DNA of 53,819 nucleotides, from the NCBI GenBank assembly GCA_017464685.1, contig JAFTYO010000008.1:1-53819 (forward strand). The letters are read 5' to 3'. Position 1 is the first letter of the stretch; every line of letters begins with the position of its first letter. Source of the DNA: Alphaproteobacteria bacterium (lineage in GTDB: Bacteria > Pseudomonadota > Alphaproteobacteria > RF32 > CAG-239). The notes below the pieces were generated by a model. That model saw nothing but the letters and a program-made list of their open reading frames with translations. It had not been told where the DNA came from and ran no database searches. Below are positions 17,999-26,710 of this stretch, piece by piece. The translations under genes were made by a program, and so were the position numbers.

Positions 17999-18952
17999 AT
18001 GGTAAAAATGAACGAAAATAATGCCTATAAAAGAGGCCAAGAGATGTTGGACAGCGGTATGTACAAAGAAGCTGTCGCTCAGTTTGATGTTGTAATCAGA
18101 GAACAACCGGATTCGTGGAAAGCAATGAATTCGAAGGGGTTTGCCTATCAAAAAATGAGCAAATATACCGATGCGGTTGAATGTTTTGATAAAGCATTGC
18201 AGATTAACCCGAAGTCGGTTGAGGTGTTAAACAACAAGGGGGTTACCTTGAGTATGCGCGGTCTTTACAAAGAGGCAATTGAGTGTTTTGATATGGCGTT
18301 TGCGGTAGATAAAACATCTTTAGAGGCTCTGAACGGAAAAGCAATAGCTTTGCAACATATGTTTATGTTCAAAGAAGCTTTAGATGTTTTGGAACATGCA
18401 ATGAGTGTAGATAACAAACATCCGCAGACTCTTTTAAGTATTGCTGTAACTTTGCAAAAATTGAAACAATACGATCGTTCAATTGCATTTTTCAAAAAAG
18501 TTTTGGCCTTTGATAAAGCAAATGTTAAGGCTTGGAACGGAATTGGTGTTACATATCAATTGATGGGTGATAACGACTCGGCGATTAAGTGCTTTACCAA
18601 AATTTTAAACATTAACAGCAGTGAAATTCAGGCATGGATTAGTATTGGTTTTGTTTATCAAAAAATGTTCAAATTCCAAGATGCGTTCAAATGTTATAAA
18701 AAGGCTCAAAAGTTGGTGAATGGTCGTTATCATCATAAACTTTATGACGGGTTGGCTTCTTGTTTGACTAAGTTGTCAGAGTTTGACCAAGCAATTGAAG
18801 TTTATAAACAAATTTTCCAATATGAAGAGGGTAAGAAAAAGTGGGATGCTCAACGTTCGATTAAGTTTGTAAACAAATTAAAACGCAAAAAAGCAATCGG
18901 CACTTTGCCTGATATTATGGCTTCGGCTGGTGTTGATGCAGAAGAAGAGTAG
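17999..18952 (+). CDS. Tetratricopeptide repeat protein
   Basis: 317 residues made almost wholly of TPR units (for example GMYKEAVAQFDVVIREQP, YTDAVECFDKALQINP, YKEAIECFDMAF, YDRSIAFFKKVL, DSAIKCFTKIL, FDQAIEVYKQIF), about eight in total. There is no signal peptide, so it is probably a cytoplasmic protein-interaction scaffold. The C-terminus is an acidic tail (GVDAEEE). A second in-frame ATG lies nine bases downstream. It follows moxR-DUF58 but has its own promoter and a terminator at 18958-18988. Confidence 0.9.
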   Translation: MVKMNENNAYKRGQEMLDSGMYKEAVAQFDVVIREQPDSWKAMNSKGFAYQKMSKYTDAVECFDKALQINPKSVEVLNNKGVTLSMRGLYKEAIECFDMAFAVDKTSLEALNGKAIALQHMFMFKEALDVLEHAMSVDNKHPQTLLSIAVTLQKLKQYDRSIAFFKKVLAFDKANVKAWNGIGVTYQLMGDNDSAIKCFTKILNINSSEIQAWISIGFVYQKMFKFQDAFKCYKKAQKLVNGRYHHKLYDGLASCLTKLSEFDQAIEVYKQIFQYEEGKKKWDAQRSIKFVNKLKRKKAIGTLPDIMASAGVDAEEE

Positions 18953-18957
18953 AGTTT

Positions 18958-18988
18958 AAAAACTGCCGTTGAAATTACGGCAGTTTTT
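18958..18988 (+). terminator. Rho-independent terminator after the TPR gene
   Basis: AAAAACTGCCGT pairs with ACGGCAGTTTTT around TGAAATT, six bases after the stop codon. Confidence 0.9.
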
Positions 18989-19015
18989 AATTTATCAGCA
19001 TAAGGAAATTATAAC

Positions 19016-20944
19016 ATGTCGGTAAATTTATACAATTTTGAACCGTTTGATGAATTTTTATCATCATTTTTAAAACCCAAAAAATATAACTATACTCCTA
19101 CAATGCATTTTGCAAAAAATAATTTGTTAAAAACAAAAAGTGTATATCAAGTGGAACAGAATCGTGAATATATAGCGAGTGCCATGTTAGAACGATACGT
19201 CTATCACAATTTAAAAGCTTTTTTGCTTAGCAATGAAAAAGCACCGTATTTTGAAAAGGCCGTACATTTTGACTATTTACCTGATTGGGCAAAAGAGCGT
19301 GAAAAAGATGGTAAAGATGTTCATATTTTTTGTAAAGATAAAATATCTGATGATATAAAAGAAAACATGGAAACTGTTTGTGATTTTATGTATGACACGG
19401 CTCTAAGCTATGTCGATAAACGAATCGAATTATTTAAATCTACTCAGAAAAAAGATAAAGAAATTAAGATAAATTTGGATAGCTTAAAAACCATAAATGA
19501 GTATGCTGATTTTAACAGTTTACTAAATGCAGCCAAAAAAGGTGATGCTTACAAAAGAAAACAAGAAGAAAAAGCAATAAAAGCCGCTGAGTTCTTAAAA
19601 GATTCTCTATATGGCACCGAATCGGTAATGGCTTTTGATGATGGTATGCAAATTTTGGAATTAAAATCTAAAGTTGCGCTTGATTTTGAAAGTCGTGAGA
19701 TGTGTCATTGTGTCGGTGATGGAGAATATGACGACAATGATGGGCAAAAAATTGATATCTTTTCTTTGCGTGATGAAAAAGGACATCCGCATGTTACACT
19801 TGAATTAAGAAACGGAGTGTTAAAACAATGCAAAGCTTATGGTAATAAAAAACCCAAAGAAGAATATTTGGCATATATCAGAGAGTTTGTACAAACCAAT
19901 GACATAGAAATAAGCAGTGATATGAAGTTTTTGGGTATGTTTAAGCAGGATGGAAAATATTATACTTATGATAATTTACCTAAAGGATTTGTTTATAAAG
20001 GAATGTTGGATTTATCAGGAATCGGACTTAAAAAACTTCCTGATATGTCGCATATTGAAGTAACCGGAAGTTTTATATGTGACAGAAATCATCTTACAGA
20101 TTTAAAAGGTGCTCCTTACAAAGTCGGCGGAAGTTTTTTTGTCAGTTCTAACAGCTTAAAAAGTCTGGAAGGGGCTCCTATATATGTCGGAGAGGATTTT
20201 TATTGTTAAAATAATTATTTAGAAGATTTAATCGGTGCTCCTCGTGAAGTCGGCGGTGATTTTATTTGTTGTTGCAATGAGCTTGAAACCTTAAAAGGTG
20301 CTCCGAATAAAGTAGGCGGTGATTTTGACTGCTCCAACAATAATTTGCATAGTTTGAAATATTTGCCTGAAGAAATAGGTGGTGAGCTTATATACAAACA
20401 AAACTATGTAATATGTCAAGATGAAGAAGAATATGATTTATCTGATTTTCCTAAAGATGTTACCATTAAAGGCGATATCGATTTGTCGGGTATGGGATTA
20501 ACAGAATTGCCCGACTTAACCGGAGTTATAGTTGAAGGTGATTTCAAGTGTTCGGATAACAATCTTGAAAGCTTAAAAGGTGCGCCCGAAAAAGTTGGCG
20601 GAAATTTTGACTGTTCGGGAAACAAAATTAAGAGCACTAGAGGTGCGCCTCGTGAAATCGGCGGTGACTTTATTTTCTCAAAAAACAATATTGAACGACT
20701 TGGCATTGTGCCCGAGGTTAAAGGTAAAATTTTGTATGACGGCAATCCATTGGTTAAAGGCATAATCGAACAAAATAAAGCAACATATATGGCAAAGCAT
20801 TTTGGCTTAATTGAAGAAAGAGGTTCGACTTTGTTAAGCGAAAAAATGTTGGGCAAATTGGTTGAGGCGGCAAAAATTAAAACGGATAAGACGGGTATAG
20901 GTATCAAAGAACTCAAAGAAAGAAAATTCGGTAAATTAAAGTAA
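19016..20944 (+). pseudogene. PcfJ-like protein with leucine-rich-type repeats, split by an in-frame TAA
   Basis: One reading frame of 642 codons interrupted only by TAA at 20207-20209. Residues 1-200 are charged and mostly helical. Around 229-290 is a PcfJ-like core (EMCHCVGDGEYDD, IFSLRDEKGHPHVTLELRNG, QCKAYGNKKP). From about residue 325 come 20-23-residue repeats of the form LKGAPxKVGGxFxCSxNxL, which continue without a frame change on both sides of the stop. Repeat phasing predicts Ser where the TAA is (TCA to TAA is one substitution). The downstream half could restart at 20345 but lacks a good ribosome site. PcfJ-like proteins are found on mobile elements. This one may be recently inactivated, or the stop may be a sequence error. 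Confidence 0.8.
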
Positions 20945-21014
20945 AAAAGAGACCTGTACATCTAATGCGTCGTTTTCGGAATGAAATAAGGGCTCTTTGT
21001 TAAGAGCTCTTAAA

Positions 21015-22328
21015 TTAATTGCTTCTGTATTTTCGTGATTTTGCTAATTCCTTTGCAATTTCAAGGGTTTTAACTCCTTTACTAATCACCTTTCCGATTT
21101 TTGTTTTCGGTTCGGGTTCATCGGAATGTTGAGTGACAATTTTTTTAATTGCTTTAAACTTTTCGGTCTCATTTTTACCATCTCGCCAAAATTCTGTAGT
21201 TAAAACGTTGCCATTTTCATCGTAATATTTCCATATTCCATGTTTTTTATCATCTTTGTATGAACCTGATATTCTTACCTGAGAACTATTTTTGAAAAAT
21301 TCTTGATAAGGGCCATCCAGTTTGTTGTCTTTGTAATGTGCTTTTCTGCGTAAAGTAGTTTTTGGATTGTGATAATTATTATATAAAGATAATTCTCCGT
21401 TTAGTTTTCCATCCTTCATTTCGAAATTACATACTATATTGCTTCCAAGTGATAGTGTTCCATTTCTCGGTGTATAGATTACTGCGGGAAGTTTTTCTAC
21501 ATTATCAGGGGTTACAATAAAGTTTTTACCAGTTATGTAATTAACTTCTTTGTTTAATTGTTGATAGACAAGAACAGATGTGCGTGCTTCATCGCTCATT
21601 TTAGCGGTTATGTGTTGAGGCTCTTTCATAAGCTCTTCTGATAAAACAGGGGTTACAAAAGGAAATGTTCTTTGAGAAGTTTGGTACTTACCTTCGGTAC
21701 ACTCATATAGAGTAAATTCCTTCCCTTTTTCATCGCAAGTATAATATCTGCCATTATATTCTTTTCCATCTTTAAACTCCATATCGTATATAGCATTAGG
21801 AACATGTGTAAGAGAGCCGCTGTGATATAAAGGGGCAACTATTTTTAAGTGCTGTATTTGATTATCTTTAATTGTGATTTCTATCGGATTAATTAAAGAC
21901 ACACATTTCCCAGCAAGAAAAGTGGCATCTTTCATGTTTGAAAAACTCCATTCTTCTTTTTCAATATCTATATGAGACAGAATCTTTTCTAAAGGGGATC
22001 CTTTGATTTCATCTAATTTGTATGATAAATTTACTTTATGTGTCTGATTATTTTCCAAGTCGCTAATGTGTTGGACTATCCGTAATTTTTCACCAGTATG
22101 TGTAATATTAAATATTTTCGGTTTTCCAACTATTTCTCCGTCTTTCCACAGTGTTGTTGTCTCAAATTCTTTTCCTCTACTTTTACTATATTCAACCTCT
22201 ATACCATCTTTTTTGCCTTCAGAATTAAGATGATAATAACCTAAAAGTGTATGAGAGCTTGCGTTATAAGTGCTGATTTTTGTTGTCCCATCTTTCAAAA
22301 CTTCCTCATTGGTAAAAGTTTTTTCCAT
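21015..22328 (-). CDS. YwqK/MORN-type repeat protein
   Basis: 437 residues with repeated short blocks of the type Y.NG...G.....Y..G (LLGYYHLNSEGKKDGIEVEY, GSYKDDKKHGIWKYYDENG, AHYKDNKLDGPYQEFF). These are the MORN/YwqK repeat class. Annotation pipelines often label such proteins antitoxin component YwqK, but no toxin gene is adjacent here and I do not assign that role. There is no signal peptide. The tail is basic (KTLEIAKELAKSRKYRSN). AAGGAG precedes the ATG. It is convergent with the PcfJ-like gene, with a weak GGGCTCTT/AAGAGCTCT hairpin between them at 20990-21012. Confidence 0.8.
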   Translation of the reverse strand: MEKTFTNEEVLKDGTTKISTYNASSHTLLGYYHLNSEGKKDGIEVEYSKSRGKEFETTTLWKDGEIVGKPKIFNITHTGEKLRIVQHISDLENNQTHKVNLSYKLDEIKGSPLEKILSHIDIEKEEWSFSNMKDATFLAGKCVSLINPIEITIKDNQIQHLKIVAPLYHSGSLTHVPNAIYDMEFKDGKEYNGRYYTCDEKGKEFTLYECTEGKYQTSQRTFPFVTPVLSEELMKEPQHITAKMSDEARTSVLVYQQLNKEVNYITGKNFIVTPDNVEKLPAVIYTPRNGTLSLGSNIVCNFEMKDGKLNGELSLYNNYHNPKTTLRRKAHYKDNKLDGPYQEFFKNSSQVRISGSYKDDKKHGIWKYYDENGNVLTTEFWRDGKNETEKFKAIKKIVTQHSDEPEPKTKIGKVISKGVKTLEIAKELAKSRKYRSN

Positions 22329-22434
22329 TGTACCACTCCTTATTAAAACATAAATTTTCTAATAATATTAACGTATATTATATTTATTGGGTATTTTTGT
22401 CAATTGTTTTTTTTGCAAATGTTATGAAAAATGC

Positions 22435-22463
22435 TTGACAGACAAGTATTTTTGCTATAGATA
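22435..22463 (+). promoter_or_regulatory. Promoter of rplJL
   Basis: TTGACA at 22435-22440, then either TATAGA (15-base spacer) or TAGATA (17-base spacer). It lies upstream of the L10 leader and is the only strong promoter candidate for rplJ-rplL. Confidence 0.65.
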
Positions 22464-22494
22464 GAGGCTCAATGTGAATGTTTTGTATTAAATA

Positions 22495-22640
22495 TTCACT
22501 CCTGTCCAAGACTGTAGGTGGTCTTTTAGCATTGCTTAAATACCTTAATTGCCTACATAGACGGAGTAAGTGAGATTTATATAATCAATTTTTTCTCCCA
22601 TCCGGACAGTTTTTAGGTTGCCATTTTAAGAGCATTGCTC
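22495..22640 (+). promoter_or_regulatory. Ribosomal protein L10 leader RNA
   Basis: The untranslated region contains CTGTCCAAGACTGTAGGTGG, TTGCCTACATAGACGGAG and CCATCCGGACAG. The last pairs with the CTGTCC at the start to close a long-range stem, and TGTAGG can pair with CCTACA. This layout, just before rplJ, matches the autoregulatory L10 leader of bacteria, where L10(L12)4 binds the kink-turn and represses translation of rplJL. Confidence 0.75.
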
Positions 22641-22702
22641 TTGTTATGGTTGTATTAAAGTGGTGTCATTAGCGATAATGATATCTTAATTGGAGACAAT
22701 AA

Positions 22703-23185
22703 GTGAACCGCGAAGAAAAGAAACAATTACTCAGCGACTTGAACGAGTTGTTCAATGCATCTGAATTGGTTGTGGTTTCTCACTATAAGGGATTAACCGT
22801 TGCCGAAGTTTCAGAGTTGCGTAACAATATCCGCAAAGTCGGTGCTGGGTTCAGAGTTACTAAAAACCGGATTGCTAAACTGGCTCTTAAAGGCACAAAG
22901 TTTGAAAGCTTAGCCGAGTTGTTTAACGGACCTACCGCAATTGCGTTTGCAAACGACCCGATTTCAGCTTGTAAAGCTTGTGTTGAGTTCGCAAAGAACA
23001 ATGAAAAATTGGTTGTTATCGGCGGTGCTATGGGAACAGGTGTTCTTAGCGTTGATGAAATCAATCGTTTGGCTTCCATTCCGTCTATGGACGAATTGCG
23101 TGCCAAACTCATTGGCTTGCTTCAAGCTCCTGCTGCTCAATTGGCAAGAGTTACCAAAGCATACAGCGAAAAAGAAGCTGCTTAA
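22703..23185 (+). CDS. rplJ: 50S ribosomal protein L10
   Basis: Base of the L10-L7/L12 stalk of the large subunit. The 160-residue protein has the family N-terminus (NREEKKQLLSDLNELF, VVVSHYKGLTVAEVSELR) and the rRNA-contact block RVTKNRIAKLAL. The GTG start has GGAGA about ten bases upstream. It is followed after 51 bases by rplL. rplK and rplA are not upstream and rpoB is not downstream, so the usual ribosomal/RNA polymerase cluster is split in this genome. Confidence 0.97.
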   Translation: MNREEKKQLLSDLNELFNASELVVVSHYKGLTVAEVSELRNNIRKVGAGFRVTKNRIAKLALKGTKFESLAELFNGPTAIAFANDPISACKACVEFAKNNEKLVVIGGAMGTGVLSVDEINRLASIPSMDELRAKLIGLLQAPAAQLARVTKAYSEKEAA

Positions 23186-23236
23186 GGTTTTTAGTAATAT
23201 AACAGAATTTAATTTTAATTTATTTGGAGAAAAAAG

Positions 23237-23605
23237 ATGGCAGATTTAGCCAAATTAGTAGATGAATTATCAGCTTTGACAGTTATGGAAGCTGCTGACT
23301 TATCAAAAATGTTAGAAGAAAAATGGGGCGTTTCAGCCGCTGCTGCTGTTGCAGTTGCTGCCGGTGGTGCTGCTGCTCCTGCTGCAGAAGAAAAAGATGA
23401 ATTTGATGTTATCTTGGCTGATGCAGGCGCAAACAAAATCAACGTTATTAAAGAAATCAGAGCTATTACTCAATTAGGTTTGAAAGAAGCTAAAGATTTG
23501 GTTGATGGTGCTCCTAAAACTGTTAAAGAAGGTGCTACAAAAGCTGAAGCTGAAGAAATCAAAGCTAAACTTGAAGCCGCTGGTGCTAAAGTTGAATTGA
23601 AGTAA
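23237..23605 (+). CDS. rplL: 50S ribosomal protein L7/L12
   Basis: Stalk protein that recruits translation factors. It has 122 residues: an N-terminal dimerisation domain (residues 1-35), an Ala/Val-rich flexible hinge (about 36-52, with [11 protein letters not shown]), and the C-terminal factor-binding domain with [25 protein letters not shown] site precedes the ATG. A strong terminator follows. Confidence 0.97.
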   Translation: MADLAKLVDELSALTVMEAADLSKMLEEKWGVSAAAAVAVAAGGAAAPAAEEKDEFDVILADAGANKINVIKEIRAITQLGLKEAKDLVDGAPKTVKEGATKAEAEEIKAKLEAAGAKVELK

Positions 23606-23627
23606 TTTCTTTATTGCTTGAATTTAT

Positions 23628-23665
23628 AAAAAACTCTCTTTGCCGATTGGTAAAGAGAGTTTTTT
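23628..23665 (+). terminator. Rho-independent terminator of rplJL
   Basis: AAAAAACTCTCTTT pairs with AAAGAGAGTTTTTT around GCCGATTGGT, about 23 bases after rplL. Confidence 0.9.
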
Positions 23666-23817
23666 GAATATTGTGATTACCGGTAAATAATCGCAATATT
23701 AACCTTAACAGAAAGATTGCTGTTAACTAATGTAAACATACATATCAGATGTTTAATGCTGTGATAACTCAACACATTATACCTAAATAATGTTTATTTC
23801 TGCCAAGCGGTATTTTT

Positions 23818-24330
23818 TTAAAGTGTTTCCGAAATTGTAACAGTTCCACTTACATCCGAATACCAATCCTTTCGCATATTTTCATGATCAATTCTTACTT
23901 CTCTGGCATCAATAGTAAACTTTCCGTCAGAAGAAGTAGTCCCGTCCAACCATATTTCACCTACTTTTACTCCATTAACATCCTGTAGCTCTATGGCATA
24001 GCCATCTAATACTGAGCCTGAAAAATCCGGATTACCCGGGGCATCACAGTTAGCAGCAGTATAACCTTGTACACTTATAACTTCACCAGAATTACCTTGA
24101 CTTGCAGTTCCACTTCCTGTAACAGAAAGGTTGGTACTTTCGATGTTGTTGTCGTGAATTTTATTAAAATCGAATGTTATAGTACCTAACTTCAATTCTG
24201 TACATGTAAATGTTGCAGCATATTCAACATTTCCTGTAACTTCTAGTGTACCAGTATACCTTGTGTCTGAAGCATTTGCATTTGTTGTAGCCATTAAAGC
24301 AACAGCAGATAAAAGAAAATATTTTCTCAT
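23818..24330 (-). CDS. Exported DUF4402-like protein, copy 1
   Basis: 170 residues with a Sec signal peptide (RKYFLLSAVALMATTNANA) and a beta-rich domain with one Cys pair (FTCTELKLGTITF and ANCDAPG). The overall pattern is that of DUF4402, an adhesin- or pilin-like periplasmic/surface domain. The C-terminus (VSGTVTISETL) departs from the usual YxGxxxVTxTY ending of the relatives here. Its signal peptide and 5' untranslated DNA are nearly identical to those of the gene at 38372-38836, whereas the mature domains are diverged. Confidence 0.7.
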   Translation of the reverse strand: MRKYFLLSAVALMATTNANASDTRYTGTLEVTGNVEYAATFTCTELKLGTITFDFNKIHDNNIESTNLSVTGSGTASQGNSGEVISVQGYTAANCDAPGNPDFSGSVLDGYAIELQDVNGVKVGEIWLDGTTSSDGKFTIDAREVRIDHENMRKDWYSDVSGTVTISETL

Positions 24331-24366
24331 TTTTTAATTCCTTTCTATAAAAATAGTTAAACTTAA

Positions 24367-24426
24367 TTTGAAAGGTCAAAAACTCACCTCTCATGTCGCA
24401 TCATAAACCGTTTTTTTTTTTTGCAA
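24367..24426. repeat. Dispersed upstream repeat, copy B
   Basis: About 60 bases identical to 38874-38933 (TTTGAAAGGTCAAAAACTCA through GTCGCATCATAAACCG and a run of 12 T, ending TTGCAA). It lies 37 bases upstream of the DUF4402-like start. Homology stops after TTGCAA, so this copy has only the gene-proximal half of copy C, while copy A has only the gene-distal half. Confidence 0.85.
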
Positions 24427-24465
24427 GTTTAAAGTGTATTGATTTGGGGTTTAAATCAAATTTGA

Positions 24466-24897
24466 GGTAGGCTTAAAAGAACAACCGTTTACAGCGGTCT
24501 TGGAAAAGAAGGACCTTGGTACGGCAAACTTAAAAAAGCTGTTGATTTTACAAGACCTTGTCATGTCTATGCTGATTTAATCGAAAGTGAAAAGCCACTC
24601 ACAGGTCATGGCAGTGTTATCGGTTATCGCATTGCTGAAAATCTGGTGATTCACTCAATGGTCGGAACTAACTATCTTAGAGATGAAATTGATGAATTTA
24701 TCAGAGATTTCGGTGGAAAGTTGTTAAAAGGCGATGAAATACGTCTTGTAAGAAAAAACTTTTCCACCATCAGTAAAATGCGAAAAAAAATTGGCGACAC
24801 CGAGCTTCCGGCCGGCTTGTTTTGGGCAAAACCTTGTAGCGAAGTAATTGAAGCCACAATAATATTAAAGCCCTATGAAGATGATTTAAGAGTCTGA
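24466..24897 (+). pseudogene. 5'-truncated remnant of an unknown gene
   Basis: An open frame of about 143 codons with coding-like composition (YSGLGKEGPWYGKLKKAVDF, GTNYLRDEIDEFIRDFGG, LPAGLFWAKPCSEVIEA) and no start codon near its beginning. The first ATG (24661) falls inside the conserved-looking part. I read it as the 3' part of a gene whose 5' end was lost when the DUF4402-like gene and its repeat were placed beside it. No family assigned. Confidence 0.55.
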
Positions 24898-25191
24898 ATG
24901 ACTATGATAAATGTGTGCCACAGTCTTCTTATACTGAAGAAAAATCAAGCCATTATAGTGCTGATAACAATGGTGAAGTCGCAATAACCGAAACAAACAC
25001 ACACTTACGCAGGGGAAGATTAAGAGACTTATAACAGATTAAGCAAATAATTCAAAGAGGCAACTACCGGAAATCCGGTTTTAGCTAATGCATATAATGA
25101 AATATGCTCAAAATCATCAATAAGTAAGATCAATAGAAACAATGTTACAGAACAAGTTAAGGCTTTACGAGGATTATTCCGATCAAACTAA
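24894..25191 (+). pseudogene. Degenerate coding fragments
   Basis: Two short frames without start codons. One runs from 24894 to TAA at 25032-25034 (DKCVPQSSYTEEKSSHYS...RRGRLRDL). The other runs from 25051 to TAA at 25189-25191 (ATTGNPVLANAYNEICSK...ALRGLFRSN). Their amino-acid text looks like real protein rather than random AT-rich sequence, and together with the preceding remnant they make a decayed segment ending at a tRNA gene. Nothing else was recognised between 25192 and 25336. Confidence 0.4.
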
Positions 25192-25336
25192 AAATTCAAA
25201 TAAATCACATGGTGGTTTAACATATGTTATCACTCAGTAAGATATGCTAAATATGGTAAAATGGCAAAAGGGTGACACCACAAAATAAGCAACGATAAAA
25301 ACTAAAATACTCACAAATTAGAGGCTTTTAGTTTGC

Positions 25337-25365
25337 AAAAAAGACACCCTTCAGAGTGTCTTTTT
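25337..25365 (-). terminator. Terminator downstream of tRNA-Val
   Basis: AAAAAGACAC pairs with GTGTCTTTTT around CCTTCAGA, three bases past the tRNA 3' end. Confidence 0.8.
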
Positions 25366-25367
25366 AT

Positions 25368-25443
25368 TGGTGGGCGCTGAGAGGTTCGAACTCCCGACCC
25401 TCTCGGTGTAAACGAGATGCTCTTCCAGCTGAGCTAAGCGCCC
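25368..25443 (-). tRNA. tRNA-Val (anticodon TAC)
   Basis: A 76-base cloverleaf on the minus strand with encoded CCA. The acceptor stem is GGGCGCT/AGCGCCC, the D arm contains TAGCTCAGCTGGAAGAGC, the anticodon stem TCTCG/CGAGA holds the loop TTTACAC (anticodon TAC), and the T arm contains GGGTCGGGAGTTCGAACC. It reads valine codons. Confidence 0.96.
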
Positions 25444-25574
25444 ATATCCTGTCTACGAAAGTGGTTATATATAATTTATTTCAATAAATCAAGTAAAAAA
25501 ATCATTTTTTTTATAAAATATTGCATTTTTTTGCTTACTCTTTGTTTTTACTTGCTTTTATTTTGCTTTTAAAA

Positions 25575-26696
25575 TTATATCAGCACTTTTTTCATCAGCA
25601 TCATATCAATCATACCCAAACTGTTTATATTTAATGTTCTGGTATATTCTGCCATATTTAATATGTTTTCCAGCTGTTCAGAAGATTTTGCCTCGTTAAT
25701 AGTCTGAGTTCTAAAACCATATTTATACAAATCCAAAGCATTTTCATAATTTACATAAGTTTGTAATCCTATACAATCATTGTATTTTCCTATCTCTATG
25801 GCTATTTCAAATAAAATATACAGTAATCCGACATTGTCATACTTTTTCATACCGTTAACAGACCAAAATTCTACAAAAACTTTATTTATACCATTTTCAT
25901 TGTTATACTTATATAATGGTGAGCGATCAGTAACTTTTCCGAAAAAATTTTTATATACCCCATTGTCTTTTTTATAAAAATTAAGATAAATTTTTCCTAC
26001 AATTTTATCTTCTGAAATTATGCCATATTCTTCAAGATTATGTTTATATACTTTTCTGTAAATGACAAAGCCACCTAACGCCCCAACAATATTTTGATTA
26101 TCTTTAATTTTTTCAAAATCAATTATATTCTGATTTTTAAATTTGCTTTCTGTAGCCTCAGGCGATAAATACATTAATATATTACCAGAATCAAACGTTT
26201 TATTTTTAATTTGCTCATCAACTTGTGTTCCACATACGTTTTTCTGATCTAAAATTTTAAAACCCAACCTTTTATATTGCAAAACAACATCTTGGTTCAC
26301 CACTAGTGACAATGTTTTGCAATCTGATTCTTCAAACAATTCCTTTGCGGTTTCAATTAATAAATTTTCAATATTTTCATTTTTATTAAAACAGAATAAT
26401 TCGGATAAATACATATTATCGTTTTTTATATTTAAAAGCAAATATCCCACAATTGTCCTTTTACCACTTACAAAGCGATATAATTGTCCTTTTGTTCCAA
26501 ACAAATTATCATCAGATTTATAAACATTTATTATCTTCTCATCTATTTGTTGTGTTCTAATTTTTTGACTCTTTTTAGGAAGCGGAGTTATATTAATCGG
26601 CTTAATAGGAATTTGAGATCCATGTGTCATTTTCACAACTTTCTTATTGCTATTTTTTACTTTATCATCTACTTTATTATAGGTTTTAATGTACAT
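25575..26696 (-). CDS. Hypothetical protein with two GNAT-like regions
   Basis: 373 residues. A basic N-terminal segment of about 60 residues is followed by two stretches that look like GNAT N-acetyltransferase C-terminal halves. The first, about residues 80-160 (IVGYLLLNIKN...LFEESDCKTLSLVVN...YKRLGFKIL), has the usual N-x-x-A-x-x-x-Y-x-x-x-G-F ending in degraded form. The second is at about 235-340 (IVGKIYLNFY...LLYILFEIAIEIGKYNDCIGLQTYVNYENALDLYKYGFRTQ). No acetyl-CoA pyrophosphate loop is convincing. The start lies only 15 bases from the divergent CAT-like gene. An internal ATG at 26630 is an alternative start and would leave more room for promoters. Confidence 0.6.
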   Translation of the reverse strand: MYIKTYNKVDDKVKNSNKKVVKMTHGSQIPIKPINITPLPKKSQKIRTQQIDEKIINVYKSDDNLFGTKGQLYRFVSGKRTIVGYLLLNIKNDNMYLSELFCFNKNENIENLLIETAKELFEESDCKTLSLVVNQDVVLQYKRLGFKILDQKNVCGTQVDEQIKNKTFDSGNILMYLSPEATESKFKNQNIIDFEKIKDNQNIVGALGGFVIYRKVYKHNLEEYGIISEDKIVGKIYLNFYKKDNGVYKNFFGKVTDRSPLYKYNNENGINKVFVEFWSVNGMKKYDNVGLLYILFEIAIEIGKYNDCIGLQTYVNYENALDLYKYGFRTQTINEAKSSEQLENILNMAEYTRTLNINSLGMIDMMLMKKVLI

Positions 26697-26710
26697 AAAT
26701 GGAGAATAAA

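Noticed and set aside
21015..22328. YwqK-type antitoxin implying a toxin-antitoxin system
   Set aside because: No toxin-like gene is adjacent and the label rests only on MORN-type repeats.
24466..25367. Intact prophage or integrative element at tRNA-Val
   Set aside because: No integrase, no duplicated tRNA end and no structural phage genes are present.
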